From: Oscillospiraceae bacterium
Lineage (GTDB): Bacteria; Bacillota; Clostridia; Oscillospirales; JAAYXM01
DNA: 53,634 nucleotides
Assembly: GCA_017439555.1 (NCBI GenBank)
Contig: JAFSIZ010000038.1
Span: 1 to 53,634, forward strand
Direction of reading: 5' to 3'
How positions within the stretch are numbered: position 1 is the stretch's first letter; each line of letters opens with the position of its first letter. Under the pieces are notes generated by a model that was not told the origin of the DNA, did not search any database, and worked only from the letters and a program-made list of their open reading frames with translations. The position numbers were made by a program, and so were the translations under genes. Shown here in pieces: positions 51,476-53,634 of this stretch.

Positions 51476-52789
51476 TTATCCTCCGTAATTAAAAATATCT
51501 TCAAGCTGCATATCATATTCCGGCGCGTCTTCATCCGTCGCCGGAACAGCAACTGCAGGTGAAGGACGGCCTGCAACAAAATACCGAATAGCGTCGGGAG
51601 CGTGCGTGAGCTCGTGCGGCTCTCGCGCAACGTCATTCGGATTTTTGGCATCCATCGCAACACTCGGCAGTGTGCGTTTTAAGTTAAGACAGTTCGAAAA
51701 GATTCGCAGCGGCGCAATCGTCTCTCCCTGTTCGTCGGTGCAGGGGCGCAGCCATTCTTTGAGGTTATACCACCCCTGAACCCGGTCATTCTTCGCTGCA
51801 ATGAGCGGCACACCGTTTTCCGCAAAAATCTCAGCTGCGCTCTTGCCTGTATCTTGTCTTCTGTTCCAGAGATCAGGCGGCGCGATGTGCGCGTAAACTT
51901 CCTCATTTGTCATCGCGCGAATCCGTTTTGCCGCTTCGGAGATTATAAGCCCGCTCTCATATATCTCACGATATACATACGCCCTACCGTATGTATCCAC
52001 TGCAATCCAGTATCCTGCAAGCATATCAAGACCGTAGTCCATGACGAAGTACCGCCGCCAATGCTTTGGGATTTCAAACGGCGGCATAACGTGTATATCT
52101 CTTTTCCATTCCGTGAAATACTGTCCGTCAAAAATGTCCCAGTTCCCGTAAAGCAGAGCCTGCTTGTCCTTCTCATCAAGCTTCTCAAGACGTTTGACAT
52201 AGTCGGGGTCGGTCATCATCAGAAAGAGATTATCCTGCACCATCGCCGGAATGAACATCTTTCCGTCGTGCTCGATATTCGGCTCACCAACATCAATAAA
52301 CCGCGACTTCACCCAGGCGTGTCCGATTCCTCCGGGGTTGGTTGCGCTCTTGACCTTCTTCGGATAACCGTTCGTTCCTCTCACACGGGAGATGAGATAT
52401 GTATACATATACTCCGTAAAATGAGTGAGCTCATCGAATCGGATTATGTCATATTCCGCCGACTGGTACTTGTATACATCTCCTTCCTTGTCGCAATATC
52501 CGAAGTCGATGACCGATCCGTTGACGAAAAAGCCCGTATGCTTCCCCCCGTTATATTTATATACACTTCGCGGAAACAGCTCATTCGCAACGCGGATAAG
52601 GCTCTTCTCAAGCTCCGGAAACGTCCTTCGGAGTATGAGCTGCTTTGATCTCGGATATTTCAGCGCAAACAGAAAAGCATCTATCAGCTGCGCATATGAC
52701 TTGCCTCCGCCTGCAGCACCCCCGAACAGCACCTCCGAAGCTGTAGTCTCGATGAACCTTTTCTGTTTTGGGGTTATATTAATTTCCAT
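51476..52789 (-). CDS. Phage terminase, large subunit
   Basis: A 437-residue DNA-packaging motor. Walker A is FGGAAGGGKSYA (about 22-33), Walker B is YDIIRFDEL (about 114-122), and the C-terminal coupling motif is KSATNPGG (about 148-155). The nuclease region begins at YFVMDYGLD (near 247) with acidic residues, including the late DAIRYF. Length is full. It overlaps the preceding small gene by 11 nt. It lies between tail-side genes and the holin, whereas terminases normally precede the portal gene at the other end of the structural block. Confidence 0.94.
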   Translation of the reverse strand: MEINITPKQKRFIETTASEVLFGGAAGGGKSYAQLIDAFLFALKYPRSKQLILRRTFPELEKSLIRVANELFPRSVYKYNGGKHTGFFVNGSVIDFGYCDKEGDVYKYQSAEYDIIRFDELTHFTEYMYTYLISRVRGTNGYPKKVKSATNPGGIGHAWVKSRFIDVGEPNIEHDGKMFIPAMVQDNLFLMMTDPDYVKRLEKLDEKDKQALLYGNWDIFDGQYFTEWKRDIHVMPPFEIPKHWRRYFVMDYGLDMLAGYWIAVDTYGRAYVYREIYESGLIISEAAKRIRAMTNEEVYAHIAPPDLWNRRQDTGKSAAEIFAENGVPLIAAKNDRVQGWYNLKEWLRPCTDEQGETIAPLRIFSNCLNLKRTLPSVAMDAKNPNDVAREPHELTHAPDAIRYFVAGRPSPAVAVPATDEDAPEYDMQLEDIFNYGG

Positions 52790-52961
52790 TTACATCTGCC
52801 GCCTTCGCTTCTGCTTCCTGTATTGCTTCATGTTCTGCATATGTAATCTCGCGGAATCTCTCCTCGTCTGCACCTTCTGCAAGATATATCGTTCTTCCGT
52901 ATGTCTCACCGTCTGTGAGAATGTGTCCTTCCGATGCTGTAAGCATTATTCTCTTTGTCAT
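52779..52961 (-). CDS. Small phage protein of unknown function
   Basis: A 60-residue protein with IMLTASEGHILTDGETYGRTIYLAEGADEERF and an acidic C-terminal helix (EITYAEHEAIQEAEAK). AGGAGG precedes ATG 52961; the longer open frame upstream lacks a ribosome site. Genes of this shape are common downstream of tail genes in phages of gut Clostridia. It overlaps the terminase start by 11 nt. Confidence 0.75.
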   Translation of the reverse strand: MTKRIMLTASEGHILTDGETYGRTIYLAEGADEERFREITYAEHEAIQEAEAKAADVNGN

Positions 52962-52972
52962 ATTATCACCTC

Positions 52973-53563
52973 CTATACAAGTGAAATAGTCCAGTTTGGC
53001 TTCGTTGCTATCAAAACAGCCCATTCATCATCGGTGAATGCGGCTTCTTTCGCAGATTTCTTCAGCGTTAATGTCATATTGGAAGTTGAGGGTGATAAAT
53101 GCTCTATTATGTTCTGTATACTTCCCTTTGTAAGAGGACTCCATTGAAAGTTGATCGTGTTTCCGATAGTTCCTTCGAAAGTGATATTTTTCAGCGCACT
53201 GCATTTCATAAAAGCGTCAGCCGTATAGGTTACTCCCTCATCTACAATCAGCTTCCTTATAGTTACAAGGTTTGAACCATAGAACGTTCCCCCAACTCTC
53301 GCCGGAGAAATCAGCTGAATATCAACTTTTGTGTCCGTCATTTTCGCATATGCAAACGTGGAATTCAAAGTGTTATTCGTTTTTACGATAATCGGATATT
53401 TGGGATTGTATACATCATCGCTCCAAGCATTGTAAAAAGCATAGGCATAACCTGTCCGCGCTCCGTTCTGCTGAAACGTATCCCAAAACGCGTCATACTC
53501 TGCTTGTCTTCCTTTATTTTTGTAGACTATTGATAGCTTTCTGAGTTTATCTGCTATTGTCAT
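52973..53563 (-). CDS. Phage tail-side protein with a BspA-like leucine-rich repeat
   Basis: A 196-residue protein. An N-terminal coiled-coil-like region (ADKLRKLSIVYKNKGRQAEYDAFWDTFQQNG) precedes a repeat region with IRKLIVDEGVTYTADAFMKCSALKNITFEG, the BspA/LRR_5 type of leucine-rich repeat. The C terminus is acidic and ends TKPNWTISLV. Such proteins are common at the tail end of phages from gut bacteria and may bind the host surface. It starts within the end of the previous gene (ATGA overlap). Confidence 0.7.
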   Translation of the reverse strand: MTIADKLRKLSIVYKNKGRQAEYDAFWDTFQQNGARTGYAYAFYNAWSDDVYNPKYPIIVKTNNTLNSTFAYAKMTDTKVDIQLISPARVGGTFYGSNLVTIRKLIVDEGVTYTADAFMKCSALKNITFEGTIGNTINFQWSPLTKGSIQNIIEHLSPSTSNMTLTLKKSAKEAAFTDDEWAVLIATKPNWTISLV

Positions 53564-53634
53564 TGCTCCGTCCCCCCTGTCAGGGATTCATCACATGAAA
53601 GAAGCTCATCAAGCGCAGAATCTATGTCTCCGAG
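53560..53634 (-). CDS. 3' end of a phage gene (partial)
   Basis: An open frame enters from the right edge and ends in LLSCDESLTGGTEQ with a TGA that overlaps the start of the LRR gene (ATGA). 24 codons are visible. Its acidic, alternating LGDIDSALDELL segment is typical of tail-side phage proteins, but no function can be given. Confidence 0.6.
   Translation of the reverse strand, partial: LGDIDSALDELLSCDESLTGGTEQ

Noticed and set aside
51854..52648. Plus-strand open frame of 264 codons opposite the terminase
   Set aside because: It is antisense to the conserved ATPase and nuclease motifs and has no matching family; it is a shadow of the terminase.

Overview
The window is a chromosomal segment of an anaerobic, Gram-positive-type, spore-lineage bacterium of the class Clostridia. 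The evidence is two T-box leaders, ferredoxin-dependent IorAB, rubrerythrin, the sporulation and germination relatives SpoVB and YpeB, FemAB-type transferases, several S-layer homology (SLH) proteins, strong AGGAGG ribosome sites and frequent TTG/GTG starts. A genus cannot be named from the sequence alone.

Layout. 1-2630: tRNA-Trp, a TIGR01906/DUF1461 membrane protein and a MATE exporter. 2649-8740 (minus): a T-box-controlled operon of acyl-CoA synthetase, iorA, iorB, phenylacetate-CoA ligase and a double-ACT protein, which should convert 2-oxo acids from amino acids into acyl-CoAs. 8788-15352: an orphan YpeB, an AEC transporter, a lipoprotein, a DUF4091 protein, endonuclease IV and a YfcE-type phosphoesterase. 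15355-19093: a tandem FemAB pair, a cysteine-rich miniprotein and an AI-2E family permease. 19107-19425: a 319-bp element with 47-bp terminal inverted repeats. 19424-22762: rluB, rsmE, a short inverted-repeat element, and a lone trpB behind a Trp T-box and an 11-codon ORF. 22771-28175: an operon of AGE-type epimerase, a DUF212/PAP2-like protein and a large SLH-anchored heparinase II/III-like lyase. 28301-35940: tRNA-Leu, a SpoVB-like flippase, rpe, a phospholipase D-like protein, tRNA-Gly, a DUF1015 protein with a TIM-barrel-like partner, and rubrerythrin. 36024-43043: CopA and two divergent SLH proteins. 43071-44145: a small-HTH/DUF6514 pair facing a second HTH regulator, with two matching palindromes. 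44161-48740: a MATE exporter, YhbY, a sugar isomerase-like protein, a lipoprotein and a YgjV-like protein.

From about 48872 to the right edge lies the left end of a prophage. It begins at a tRNA-Ser 3'-end fragment, probably attL. It carries a second HTH/DUF6514 pair, then a minus-strand block read right to left: tail-side LRR-like protein, small phage protein, terminase large subunit, holin, phosphodiester glycosidase-SH3, and amidase. The terminase sits inside the lysis cassette, which is not its usual place.

The best candidates for something undescribed are: the repeated HTH/DUF6514 module with its paired operators; the phosphodiester glycosidase-SH3 protein in the lysis cassette; the 61-residue Cys-rich miniprotein; the 319-bp inverted-repeat element; and the T-box over a 2-oxo-acid catabolic operon whose specifier does not look aromatic.
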